Source: CAVSRC01 sp963762605
GTDB taxonomy: Bacteria > Pseudomonadota > Alphaproteobacteria > Rhizobiales > Kaistiaceae
Direction: 5' to 3'
DNA: 64,000 nt
Assembly (NCBI GenBank): GCA_963762605.1
Contig: CAVXLJ010000025.1
Span: 310,001-374,000, forward strand
Positions 28,124 through 37,305 of this stretch are shown here, piece by piece (positions within the stretch are counted from its first letter, which is position 1; each line of letters begins with the position of its first letter). The position numbers and the translations under genes were made by a program. Below the pieces are notes generated by a model. The model did not search any database and was not told where the DNA came from. It worked only from the letters and a program-made list of their open reading frames with translations.

Positions 28124-31100
28124 ATGCCGCAAACCGATTCCGCTCTTGCCCCGCTCGGCCCCGGCGACCACGTCTTCCTGGTCGATGGCTCGTCCTTCGT
28201 CTATCGCGCCTTTTTCCAGTCGATCAACCAGGACGCCAAATACAATTACCGCTCCGACGGGCTGCCCACCGGCGCGCTCCGCCTGTTCTGCGCCAAGCTC
28301 TACCAGTTCGTGCGCGAGGGCGCGGTCGGCATCATGCCGACCCACATGGCCATCGTCTTCGACAAGTCGGAGGACACCTTCCGCAAGGAGATCTACCCCG
28401 ATTACAAGGGCACCCGCCGCGAGATGCCCGACGACCTGAAGCCGCAGTTTCCGCTGATGCGCGAGGCGGTCAGGGCCTTCGGCCTCGAGCCGGTGGAAAA
28501 GGCCGGCTACGAGGCCGACGACATCATCGCCACCTATGCCAAGGAGGCGCGCGCCGCCGGCGCCGAGGTGCTCATCATCTCGTCGGACAAGGACCTGATG
28601 CAGCTCGTTGGCGATCACGTCGAATTCTACGATTTCGAATCCGGCACGCGTGGGCGCCCCGGCTACCGGCCCGAGCGGCGCATCGACCGCCAGGGCGTCA
28701 TCGATTATTTCCGCGTGCCGCCGGAGAAGGTCATCGACGTCCAGTCGCTGGTCGGCGACACATCGGACAACGTCCCCGGTGTCCCCGGCATCGGCATCAA
28801 GACGGCCTCGGCGCTGATCGGCGAATATGGCGATCTCGACACCCTGCTTGCCAATGCGGAATCGATCAAGCAGCCCAAGCGCCGCCAGCTCCTCATCGAC
28901 TTCGCCGATCAGGCGCGCATGTCGCGCACGCTGGTCACGCTGCACGACGATGTCGATGCCGGCACGCCGCTGTCAGCCACCCGCATGCGCGAGCCCGACG
29001 CGAAGAAGCTCGTCGCCTTCCTCAAGGCCATCGAGCTTTCGACGCTGACCAAGCGCGTCGCCGAGGCCTATGCCGTCGATCCCAACGCGGTCGAGGCCGA
29101 TCCGGCCATCCGCTCCGCCAAGCATCACGACGCCACCTTCGCCGCCCGCCTGGTGCCGCATGATGACAACGCCCATGCCACGCCGGTAGCGCCGGCCGGC
29201 GTCGTCCCCTCTCCCCAGGGGGGAGAGGGACAGGGTGAGGGGGTTCATGCGCCGCCTCTTAATGGCCATGCCCGCCCCGCCGCCGCGGTCGCCGCCGGGG
29301 CGACGGCCGCAACGTCCGTTCCCTTCGACCGCGCCCAATACGAGACCGTCACATCGCTTGATCGTCTCGACCAATGGATCGCCGAAGCCACGGCCCAGGG
29401 CCATGTCGCCATCGGCAGCCAGGCCAACGGCCAGGACCCCATGCAGGCCGCTCTCTGCGGCGTCAGCCTGGCGCTTTCCCCCGGCCGCGCTTGTTACCTG
29501 CCGCTTGCCCACAAGTCCGGCGAGGCCGATCTCCTCGGCGATAACATCGCCCCCGGCCAGATCCCGCTGAAACAGGCGCTCGCCCGCCTGAAGCCGCTCA
29601 TGGAAGACACCGCGGTCCTCAAGATCGCCCACAACCTCAAGTTCGATACGGTGCTTCTCGCCCGTCACGGCATTGATATCGCCTCCTATGACGACACCAT
29701 GCTGATCGCCTATGCGCTCGATGGCGGCTTGGGCGGCTACGACCGGGATGCGCTGGCCGAAAAGCGCCTCGGCCACACGCCGATGACCTTCAAGGACGTC
29801 GCCGGCAGCGGCAAGGCGCAGCTCACCTTCGATCGCGTCGCCCTCGACCGCGCCACCCAATATGCCGGAGAGGGCGCCGATATCGCGCTGCGTCTGTGGA
29901 CTGGTGCTGAAGCCGCGGCTGGCCGCCGAGCACATGGCTCACCGTCTACGAGACTCTCGAACGCCCCATGGTGCCGGTTCTGGCGCGCATGGAAGCGCGC
30001 GGCATCACCGTCGACCGTCAGATCCTGTCGCGGCTTTCCGGCGAGTTCGGCCAGAAGCTCGGCGGTCTGGAGAGCGAGATCTACGGGCTCGCCGACGAAG
30101 AGTTCAACATTGGCTCGCCAAAGCAGCTCGGCGACATCCTCTTCGGCAAGTTCGGTCTGCCCGGCGGCAAGAAGACCAAGACCGGCGCCTGGTCGACCGG
30201 CGCCGATATCCTCGACGAGCTCGCCGCAGGCGGCAACACGCTCGCCGCCCGCATCCTCGACTGGCGCCAGCTCTCCAAGCTGAAGTCGACCTATACCGAC
30301 CTGCTGCCGGGCTTCATCCACCCAGAGACCGGCCGCGTCCACACCTCCTATGCGCTCGCCTCAACCACCACCGGCCGCCTGTCCTCGTCGGAACCCAACC
30401 TGCAGAACATCCCGGTCAGGACCGAGGAGGGACGGCGCATCCGCACCGCCTTCGTCGCCCGGCCCGGCACCAAACTGGTCTCGGCGGATTACAGCCAGAT
30501 CGAGCTGCGCGTCGTCGCCCATGTCGCCGACATCGGCCAGCTCAAGCAGGCCTTCGCCGACGGCTTGGACATCCACGCCATGACCGCATCCGAGATGTTC
30601 GGCGTTCCGGTCGAAGGCATGCCGAGCGAGGTCCGCCGCCGCGCCAAGGCGATCAACTTCGGCATCATCTACGGCATCTCCGCCTTTGGGCTTGCCAACC
30701 AGCTCGGCATTCCGCGCCAGGAGGCCGGCGACTACATCGCCAGGTATTTCGAGCGCTTCCCGGGCATCAAGGACTACATGGAGGCGATGCGCAAAAAGGT
30801 GCGCGCCGACGGCTATGTCTCAACCCTCTTCGGCCGCAAGATCCATTTCGCCGCGGCCAATGCGCGTAACCCGGCCGAGCGCGCCTTCATCGACCGCGCC
30901 GCCATCAACGCCCCCATCCAGGGCGCTGCGGCGGACATCATCCGCCGCGCCATGATCCGCATGGAGCCGGCGCTCGCCGCGGCGAAGCTATCCGCCGCCA
31001 TGCTGCTCCAGGTTCACGACGAGCTGATCTTCGAGGTGCCGGAGAGCGAGGTGGAGAGAACCATTCCCGTCGTCACCCGCGTCATGGAAGCCGCCGCCGA

Positions 31101-31173
31101 GCCGGCCGTGCAACTCTCAGTGCCCCTCCAGGTCGATGCCCGCGCCGCCGACAACTGGGACGCCGCGCATTGA
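28124..31173 (+). pseudogene. polA: DNA polymerase I gene with two apparent +1 frameshifts
   Basis: Residues 1-300 are a 5'-nuclease domain (HVFLVDGSSFVYRAFF; EADDIIATYA; SSDKDLMQLV; TSDNVPGVPGIGIKTA). A 3'-5' exonuclease-like domain follows, and the polymerase domain from 29968 has motifs SADYSQIELR, RRRAKAINFGIIYG and QVHDELIFE. The frame shifts twice between them: near 29915 (extra base in CTGGTGC; then VLKPRLAAEHMAH) and near 29942 (extra C before GTCTACGAG). Removing both restores continuity. Exo motif I reads GSQA where DTET is expected, and the motif III Asp is Gly. An in-frame palindromic repeat encodes residues 360-374. Sequence error or separate translation of two halves are alternatives to loss of function. 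Confidence 0.85.
29202..29243 (+). repeat. family A palindromic repeat inside the polA reading frame
   Basis: Hairpin CCCCTCTCCCC/GGGGGGAGAGGG plus the CAGGGTGAGGGGG tail, nearly identical to the intergenic unit at 15562-15604. It is read in frame as VVPSPQGGEGQGEG and sits in the variable linker between the 5'-nuclease and exonuclease-like domains of polA. Confidence 0.8.
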
Positions 31174-31195
31174 TGACCCCTCGCTCGCCCATGTC

Positions 31196-32056
31196 ATGAT
31201 CTTCTTCGATCCTTCCAAGCCTCGCGGAATCGTCTGGCTGGCCTCGTTTCCGAAGTCCGGGAACACATGGATGCGCGCATTTCTCCATGCGCTGCTCAAG
31301 ATCGTGCGTGGAGACGCCATCGGAGAGATCGACCTCAACGATATAGATGAATTCCGCCGGTCGGCGAATGACGTGAAGCGTTACGCCCGCTACCTCAGCG
31401 GCCCGGCGCAGTCTGTCGACAAGGCCGAGATTGCCATGGCGCGGCCGAAGGTCCAGGCAGACATCGTGGCCGAGTCCGATGGCCTGGTTCTGGTCAAGAC
31501 CCACCTTGCCCGGATCCACGATCGTGGCACGCCGACGATCAACCAGTCCGTCTCCGCCGGCGCCATCTACATCGTGCGCAATCCCCTGGACGTCGTGATT
31601 TCTTTCGCGCGCTTCATCGATCGTCCCATCGATCGTATGATCGATGACATCGCGACACCGGGGTGGGGTTCGGGAACCAATGACAAGGAGGTCTATTACG
31701 TGACGGGCTCGTGGAGCGAGAACGTCGCAAGCTGGACGATGCCTGCGCATCCCGTGATTCTCGTCGTCCGCTACGAAGACATGCTTGAGCATCCGCACGA
31801 GACCTTCGGCAGGATTGCCGAACATGTCCGCAGCGGCGCCTCGCCGGAGCAGGTGGCGCGTGCGATTGAGCTGTCTTCATTCGAGAGCCTTCAGAGGGCC
31901 GAACAGGCCAAAGGCTTCCACGACACCCCGGACACGGCTGAACGCTTCTTCCGGGAAGGCCGCGCCGGGCAGTGGCGGGACGTGCTCACGCGTTCGCAAG
32001 TGCAGCGGGTGGTCGACGTCCACGGCGCGCAGATGCGCCGCTTCGGATATGCTTGA
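31196..32056 (+). CDS. sulfotransferase family protein
   Basis: Predicted PAPS-dependent sulfotransferase; acceptor unknown. The 286-residue protein has the 5'-phosphosulfate loop PKSGNTW (19-25, in WLASFPKSGNTWMRAFLHAL) and the 3'-phosphate motif RNPLDVVIS (128-136), both standard for Sulfotransfer domains. ATG 31196 is chosen; an upstream in-frame ATG (31136) would overlap polA by 38 bp and add unlikely sequence. Base composition is somewhat less GC-rich than neighbours, with more rare codons, hinting at later acquisition. No sulfate-activation genes are adjacent. Confidence 0.85.
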   Translation: MIFFDPSKPRGIVWLASFPKSGNTWMRAFLHALLKIVRGDAIGEIDLNDIDEFRRSANDVKRYARYLSGPAQSVDKAEIAMARPKVQADIVAESDGLVLVKTHLARIHDRGTPTINQSVSAGAIYIVRNPLDVVISFARFIDRPIDRMIDDIATPGWGSGTNDKEVYYVTGSWSENVASWTMPAHPVILVVRYEDMLEHPHETFGRIAEHVRSGASPEQVARAIELSSFESLQRAEQAKGFHDTPDTAERFFREGRAGQWRDVLTRSQVQRVVDVHGAQMRRFGYA

Positions 32057-32115
32057 AGATCGACGCAGCAGCCCGCCCCTTCCCCCCTTCCCCCCTTGAT
32101 GCTTCACTCCGCGCC

Positions 32116-33276
32116 ATGAAGGCGAGCCAAGCCGATACCCTCGACCAGCCCCGCACGCCCGACGCGGCCGCGCTCAAACGCCGGCTGGTCGCCGACGCCC
32201 GCGCCGAGGGTTTCGATCTGGTCGGCATCACAACGCCGGACGCGATTCCGGAAGCCGCGCCGCGTCTCAGGAAGTTCCTCGCCGAAGGGCAGCACGGCAC
32301 CATGGGTTGGCTGGAAGCCAAGGCCGAGCGTCGTGCCAGCCCCCGCGCCCTGTGGCCGGAGGCGCAAGCCGTCGTCATGCTGGCCTTGAACTACGGCCCG
32401 GACACCGACCCGCTCGAGACGCTCGCGCAAAAGGACCGCGCCACCGTCTCCGTCTATGCCCGCCATCGCGATTATCACGATCTCATCAAGGGCAAGCTCA
32501 AGCGCATCGCCGGCCGCTTCGCCGCTTACGCCCGGTCGGATGTGAAGGTCTTCGTCGATACCGCGCCGCTGATGGAAAAGCCGCTGGCCGCCGCCGCCGG
32601 CCTTGGCTGGCAGGGCAAGCACACCAATCTCGTCAGCCGCACCTTCGGCTCATGGCTCTTCCTCGGCGCCATCCTGACCGAGATCGCGTTGCCCGCCGAA
32701 GATGCCGAGGCCGACCGTTGCGGCACCTGCCGCGCCTGCCTCGACATCTGCCCGACCGACGCCTTCCCGGCGCCCTACCGGCTCGATGCCCGCCGCTGCA
32801 TCTCCTATCTCACCATCGAGCACGCCGGCCCGATCCCGCGCGAGTTCCGGGTGGCCATCGGCAACCGCATCTATGGCTGCGACGATTGCCTGGCGGTCTG
32901 CCCGTGGAACAAGTTCGCGCGCGCGACCCACGAGGCGAAGCTGAAAGCCCTCGACGATCTTGCCGCCCCGCCGCTCGCCGATCTGGCCGCCCTCGACGAT
33001 GCCGCCTTCCGCGCGAAATTCTCCGGCTCGCCCATCAAGCGCATTGGCCGCGACCGCTTTCTGCGCAACGTGTTGATTGCCATCGGCAATTCCGGCTCGG
33101 TGGACTTCGCCCGCAGCGCTGAAGCCCATCTCGCCGACCCGTCGCCGCTGGTCCGCGGCGCCGCCGTCTGGGCACTGTCGCGGCTTCTGCCGGCCAAGGA
33201 TTTCGCAGCCCTGAAGAAGGAGCACCTGCCCTCCGAAACCGACGCCTCGGTCGGCAATGAATGGGAGGCGACATGA
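32116..33276 (+). CDS. queG: epoxyqueuosine reductase
   Basis: Last step of queuosine synthesis in tRNA; cobalamin and 4Fe-4S dependent. The 386-residue protein has the N-terminal QueG domain and two ferredoxin-like clusters, CGTCRACLDICP and CDDCLAVCPWNKF. Motifs include KVFVDTAPLMEKPLAAAAGLGWQGKHT (a region about residues 148-174) and a C-terminal HEAT-like segment. ATG 32116 fits homologues; the frame is open upstream. Its stop overlaps the next start (ATGA), so the following gene is translationally coupled. Confidence 0.95.
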   Translation: MKASQADTLDQPRTPDAAALKRRLVADARAEGFDLVGITTPDAIPEAAPRLRKFLAEGQHGTMGWLEAKAERRASPRALWPEAQAVVMLALNYGPDTDPLETLAQKDRATVSVYARHRDYHDLIKGKLKRIAGRFAAYARSDVKVFVDTAPLMEKPLAAAAGLGWQGKHTNLVSRTFGSWLFLGAILTEIALPAEDAEADRCGTCRACLDICPTDAFPAPYRLDARRCISYLTIEHAGPIPREFRVAIGNRIYGCDDCLAVCPWNKFARATHEAKLKALDDLAAPPLADLAALDDAAFRAKFSGSPIKRIGRDRFLRNVLIAIGNSGSVDFARSAEAHLADPSPLVRGAAVWALSRLLPAKDFAALKKEHLPSETDASVGNEWEAT

Positions 33277-33854
33277 GCGAAGCCCGCTTCTTCCACGACC
33301 AGAAGGAATGGCGCGCCTGGCTGGAGAAGAACCACGCCACGGCCAACGAGCAGTGGGTCGGCTTCCACAAGGTCGGCACCGGCAAGGAGGGCATCACCTA
33401 CGGCCAGGCCCTCGACGAGGCGCTGTGCTTCGGCTGGATCGACAGCGTCCGCCGCGGCGGCCACGCCGCCTGGTCGGTTCGCTTCACGCCGCGCAAGGCG
33501 GGCAGCATCTGGAGCGCGGTCAACACTAAGCGCATCGGCGAGTTGATCGCCGAAGGCCGCGTCGCGCCGCCGGGGCTCGCCGCCTATGAGGGCCGCGACC
33601 GCGACAAGCAGCAGCTCTATTCCTTCGAGAATCGCGACCAGGGTCTGGCGCCGGAGTACGAGCAGCGCTTCCGCGCCGAAAAGGCGGCTTGGGGCTGGTT
33701 CGCTTCCATGCCGCGCTCCTATCGCCATCCGGCGATCTGGTGGGTGATGAGCGCCAAGCGGGAAGAGACCCGCGCGCGGCGGCTGGCGACGCTGATCGCC
33801 AACTCCGCCGCCGGCCGCAAGATCAAGCCGCTCAAGAGGCCGGGCGATGCCTGA
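33273..33854 (+). CDS. YdeI/OmpD-associated family protein
   Basis: A 193-residue protein of the YdeI/OmpD-associated (bacteriocin-protection-like) family. Typical segments are WRAWLEKNHATANEQWVGFHK, reading GITYGQALDEALCFGWID, and FTPRKAGSIWSAVN. The C-terminal part has the WWVMSAKREETRARRLATLI helix usual for these proteins. Function is not established in the family. It overlaps queG by 4 bp (ATGA) and the next gene by 8 bp, forming a three-gene unit. Confidence 0.86.
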   Translation: MSEARFFHDQKEWRAWLEKNHATANEQWVGFHKVGTGKEGITYGQALDEALCFGWIDSVRRGGHAAWSVRFTPRKAGSIWSAVNTKRIGELIAEGRVAPPGLAAYEGRDRDKQQLYSFENRDQGLAPEYEQRFRAEKAAWGWFASMPRSYRHPAIWWVMSAKREETRARRLATLIANSAAGRKIKPLKRPGDA

Positions 33855-34722
33855 TCCCGTCCGCCTCTTCGTCTTTGGGCTTGGGTATAGCGCCGGCGCC
33901 TTCGCGCGGGCTATGGCGCGACAAGCCCGGTGGGTTGGCGGCACCATCCGCTCGGCCGACAGGGCCGTGGGGCAGGGGATCGCGACAATTCCCTGGAATG
34001 GCTCGGCCGGCAGCGCCGATGTCGCCGCGGCACTGACGCCTGCCACCCATCTCCTTGTTTCCATTCCGCCGGGCGAGTCCGATCCTGTCCTTGCCCATTT
34101 CGCTGGGGCCATCCGCGCCGCGCCGCATCTCCAGTGGATCGGCATTCTCTCCACCGTCGGCGTCTATGGCGATTATGCCGGCGCCTGGGTGAGCGAGCGG
34201 ACGACACCGCATCCGCGATCGGCTCGCGCGCGCCAGCGTCTTGCTGCCGAAAAGGCTTGGGAAACGCTCGCCGCGGACCGCGGCGTGCCGCTCGCAATCT
34301 TCCGCCTCGCCGGCATTTACGGGCCCGGCCGCAACGCTCTGGTCAATCTGGCGGAGGGCAAGGCCCACCGCATCGTCAAGCCCGGCCAGGTCTTCAACCG
34401 CATCCATGTCGACGACATCGTCCAGACGCTTGAAGTGGCGATCGCGCGGAACGCCGCCGGCCTCTTCAACGTCACCGATGACGAGCCGGCGCCGCCGCAG
34501 GATGTGGTCGCCTATGCAGCGCAGCTGATGAGCATCGACCCACCGCCGGAGATCGCCTTTGCCGAGGCCGACCTGTCGCCCATGGCGCGCTCCTTCTATG
34601 GCGACAACAAGCGCGTCGCCAACGCCTTGATCAAGCGGGAACTCGGCATTGCCTTGCGCTTTCCGTCCTATCGCGAAGGCTTGGGCACTCTTTGGCACGA
34701 CGGGACCTGGCGGGAAGGATAG
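33847..34722 (+). CDS. SDR-family (YeeZ-like) NAD(P)-dependent epimerase/dehydratase
   Basis: A 291-residue extended-SDR-like protein. The N-terminus FVFGLGYSAGAFARAM is the dinucleotide fold; IGILSTVGVYGDYAGAWVSE and FRLAGIYGPGRNAL are typical of YeeZ-type proteins. NRIHVDDIVQTLE is the usual HVDD motif. The canonical YxxxK pair is not obvious, as in several YeeZ homologues. Substrate unknown. Coupled to the YdeI-like gene by an 8-bp overlap. Confidence 0.82.
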   Translation: MPDPVRLFVFGLGYSAGAFARAMARQARWVGGTIRSADRAVGQGIATIPWNGSAGSADVAAALTPATHLLVSIPPGESDPVLAHFAGAIRAAPHLQWIGILSTVGVYGDYAGAWVSERTTPHPRSARARQRLAAEKAWETLAADRGVPLAIFRLAGIYGPGRNALVNLAEGKAHRIVKPGQVFNRIHVDDIVQTLEVAIARNAAGLFNVTDDEPAPPQDVVAYAAQLMSIDPPPEIAFAEADLSPMARSFYGDNKRVANALIKRELGIALRFPSYREGLGTLWHDGTWREG

Positions 34723-34858
34723 CGAGCGCCAGCAGACCGTCGACGATGCGCCGCAGAAGAAATGGGCGGTCGCATCAGCGCCGCCAGCTCATCCCAGCTC
34801 ATCTTTTTCGCCGGCTGCAGATGGACCGCCGCGAGCCCATATATGTCATACATGAAAC

Positions 34859-34942
34859 ACCCTTTCCGTTCTGCATAGCCGTTGTTCGCTGTCGATATTG
34901 ACCTGCAGCCGGTTTCACGCCAGCATCATGATCGGAAAGGGT
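34859..34942. repeat. 10-bp inverted repeat and duplicated start sequence before the LysR gene
   Basis: ACCCTTTCCG (34859-34868) and CGGAAAGGGT (34933-34942) are exact inverted copies. In addition ATGAAACACC occurs at 34852 and again at the true start 34952, exactly 100 bp apart. The upstream copy opens an 8-codon ORF (MKHPFRSA) that ends in TAG. Confidence 0.5.
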
Positions 34943-34951
34943 AGTTCAGAA

Positions 34952-35815
34952 ATGAAACACCCCATCGACTGGGACGAATTGCGCCTCTTCCTGGCGGTCG
35001 CGCGCGGCGCCGGTTTGAATGCCGCCGCCCGCCAGACCGGCGCCAGTGCGCCCACCCTCGGCCGGCGCATGAATGCGCTGGAGCGTCGCCTCGACCGTCG
35101 GCTCTTCATCCGCAGCCAGGCGGGCTACGCGCTGACCGAGGCCGGCCAGTCGCTCTATCAGTACGCTGAGGAGATGGAGGCCGCGGCACGCGGCATCGAG
35201 CGCTGGCGCGATGAGACGCCCCGCCGGCTGGTGCGCATTTCGGCCGGCTCGTGGACCAGCCGCTTCCTTGCCCGCCATATGGCGGAGGTGTGGGCGGCAG
35301 ATCGATCAACGGCCATTGAACTCGCCACCGCCCATCAGCGCGTCGATATCCAGCATCGCCAGGCCGATATCGGCGTGCGCAATCGTGCACCGCAGGAGGC
35401 ACGTTTGGCAGGCCGCAAGACCAATGACGTGGCCTATGCCCTCTACCGGGCCCGAGGCCGATCTGGCGATCTGCCCTGGGTCGCCGTCATCGGCGAGGCC
35501 GCCATCACGCCACCGGCGCGCTGGGTCGACCGCAATTTCTCGCAGCTCGCCCAGATCACCTGTTCCGACCCGCGCGCCATCCTCGATTGCCTCACGGCCG
35601 GCGTCGGCCAGGCGGTGCTGCCCTGCTTTGTCGGCGACGTCGAGCCGGGCCTCGAGCGCGCCGGCGGCATCCTCGACGAAATCCACGACGAACAATGGCT
35701 GGTCCTCAACGATCAGGCGCGCCAGGAGCCGGCCGTGCGCGGCGTCATCGACCGCCTGGCCGCGCTGCTCCAGGGCCATCGCCCTCTGTTTTCGGGCGCG
35801 GCGCCGCAGCCCTAG
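34952..35815 (+). CDS. LysR-family transcriptional regulator
   Basis: A 287-residue LysR-type regulator. The winged helix lies at residues 5-65 (WDELRLFLAVARGAGLNAAA, RRMNALERRLDRRLFIRSQAG). The substrate-binding region starts near 90 (LVRISAGSWTSRFLARHMAE). ATG 34952 is preceded by GGAAAGG; upstream in-frame codons lack similarity. Its target is unknown. The divergent neighbour common for LysR regulators is absent; upstream lies the same-strand SDR gene. It ends in a 4-bp overlap with the convergent hydrolase gene. Confidence 0.92.
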   Translation: MKHPIDWDELRLFLAVARGAGLNAAARQTGASAPTLGRRMNALERRLDRRLFIRSQAGYALTEAGQSLYQYAEEMEAAARGIERWRDETPRRLVRISAGSWTSRFLARHMAEVWAADRSTAIELATAHQRVDIQHRQADIGVRNRAPQEARLAGRKTNDVAYALYRARGRSGDLPWVAVIGEAAITPPARWVDRNFSQLAQITCSDPRAILDCLTAGVGQAVLPCFVGDVEPGLERAGGILDEIHDEQWLVLNDQARQEPAVRGVIDRLAALLQGHRPLFSGAAPQP

Positions 35816-36612
35816 CGGATTTCCGCGATCAGCCCGTCGAACGCCAATTCCAGACGGGCGAGGTCTTCCGGCCGCGACAGGCGGTGGTCGCCGTCCTTGA
35901 TGAGCGTCAGCACCACGTCGTCGGAGGCGAGATGGGCCACCAGCTCGGTGGCGGTCGTCCACGGCACGTCGGTGTCCTGCGTGCCCTGCAGAATGTGCAC
36001 CGGACAGCCGGTCTCGATCAGCCTGTCGCCGAAGAGATGGGTTTTGCCGTCCTCGATCAGTCCGCGCATGATCGGATAGGGTTCGTCGGAATAGTCGCTG
36101 GGAACGTGGAAGACCCCGGCGGTTTCCAGTTCCCGCCGCGCCGCCGCGTCCATCTTGTCCCAGATCAGCCGGTGCGTCATGTCGACCGCCGGAGCGAGCA
36201 GCACGAGCCCCGCCAGCTGTCCTGAGCCGGCTAATCGTTGCGCCAGCAGCAGCGCGATCCAGCCGCCCATGGACGAGCCGGCGACGATCTGCGGCCCCTG
36301 GGTGAACTGCCGGAACACCGCCTCGGCCTCCTCCAGCCAGCGCGAGATGGTGCCATCTTCGAAGCGCCCGCCGGAGCGGCCGTGGCCGGAATAGTCGAAA
36401 CGGGTGCAGGCAAGCCCGCGCCGCGCGGCGTAGGCGTCCACGGCGCGCGCCTTGCTGCCCTCCATGTCGGAGCGGAAGCCGGTGAGCCAGAACAGCCCCG
36501 GCCCGCCGCCGGGGCGGTGCCGCACGGCGATTTCGCGGGCTTCGCCGCCGGCCCCACCGCCTGCCTTGCCACCGTTGCCGATTGGCACCATCTCAAGCGT
36601 GGTTTCATCCAT
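35812..36612 (-). CDS. alpha/beta hydrolase
   Basis: A 266-residue alpha/beta-hydrolase. The nucleophile elbow is GSSMGG with Ser114; GFRSDMEGSKA and RFDYSGHGRSGG are the usual oxyanion and loop regions, and KDGDHRLSRPEDL supplies the probable catalytic His. Rhizobial homologues are annotated as carboxylesterases or palmitoyl-thioesterase-like (ABHD10-like) proteins; substrate not known. It is convergent with the LysR gene and divergent from infC. Confidence 0.88.
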   Translation of the reverse strand: MDETTLEMVPIGNGGKAGGGAGGEAREIAVRHRPGGGPGLFWLTGFRSDMEGSKARAVDAYAARRGLACTRFDYSGHGRSGGRFEDGTISRWLEEAEAVFRQFTQGPQIVAGSSMGGWIALLLAQRLAGSGQLAGLVLLAPAVDMTHRLIWDKMDAAARRELETAGVFHVPSDYSDEPYPIMRGLIEDGKTHLFGDRLIETGCPVHILQGTQDTDVPWTTATELVAHLASDDVVLTLIKDGDHRLSRPEDLARLELAFDGLIAEIR

Positions 36613-36675
36613 TGTTTTCCTCCGCGCCGCCTGCCCGTTGACTTACCGCCCCGCTTGTCCAATTCCTGTTTCGTT

Positions 36676-36701
36676 CGGGAGGGACCGCGAGGGCCCTCCC
36701 G
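36676..36701 (+). promoter_or_regulatory. hairpin in the infC leader
   Basis: A perfect 8-bp stem, CGGGAGGG (36676-36683) and CCCTCCCG (36694-36701), lies 43 bp before the infC start. A TTGACT at about 36636 could be a -35 element but has only a weak -10 partner. No T tract follows, so it is a leader structure and not a terminator. Confidence 0.4.
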
Positions 36702-36743
36702 CGCGCCGTACTGCCTATTGCATCAACAGAGGAGACTGCTGTC

Positions 36744-37280
36744 ATTCGCCGACCTTTCAAAGCCGCCGCGCCGACCAAGGACGGGCCCCGGACCAATGAG
36801 GAGATTCGCGTCCCCGAGGTCCAGCTGATCGACAATGCCGGCGAAAACCACGGGACCGTGCCCATCCAGCGGGCGCTGGAGATGGCGATCGAAGCTGGCA
36901 TGGATCTCGTCGAAATCGCCCCCAATTCCGCGCCGCCCGTCGCCAAGATTCTCGACTACGGACGGTTCAAGTTTCAGGCCCAGAAGAAAGCTGCCGAGGC
37001 GCGCAAGCGCCAGAAGACCATCGAGATCAAGGAGATCAAGATGCGTCCCAACATCGACACCCATGATTACGAGGTGAAGATGCGGGCGATCAAGCGCTTC
37101 TTCGAGGACGGCGACAAGGTCAAGGTGACGTTGCGCTTCCGCGGCCGCGAAATGGCCCACCAGGAGATCGGCGCCCGCCTGCTGGCGCGCGTCAAGGAGG
37201 AGACCGCCACGATCGCCAAGGTCGAGGCGGAGCCCCGGCTGGAAGGGCGCCAGATGATGATGGTGCTGGCGCCGCGCTGA
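36744..37280 (+). CDS. infC: translation initiation factor IF-3 (ATT start)
   Basis: Controls start-codon selection and subunit dissociation. The frame is open from before 36744, and the ATT there is the right start: GAGGAG lies 9 bp upstream and translation gives MRRPFKAAAPTKDGPRTNEEIR, the usual N-terminus, for 178 residues. The first in-frame ATG (36858) would delete the N-terminal domain's first strand. IF3-N (NEEIRVPEVQLIDNAGENHG) and IF3-C (KMRPNIDTHDYEVKMRAIKRF) are intact. AUU starts let IF3 repress its own synthesis in E. coli; the same is likely here. Confidence 0.95.
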   Translation: MRRPFKAAAPTKDGPRTNEEIRVPEVQLIDNAGENHGTVPIQRALEMAIEAGMDLVEIAPNSAPPVAKILDYGRFKFQAQKKAAEARKRQKTIEIKEIKMRPNIDTHDYEVKMRAIKRFFEDGDKVKVTLRFRGREMAHQEIGARLLARVKEETATIAKVEAEPRLEGRQMMMVLAPR

Positions 37281-37305
37281 GCCGGACGCCGGTCCGGGCA
37301 TGGAA

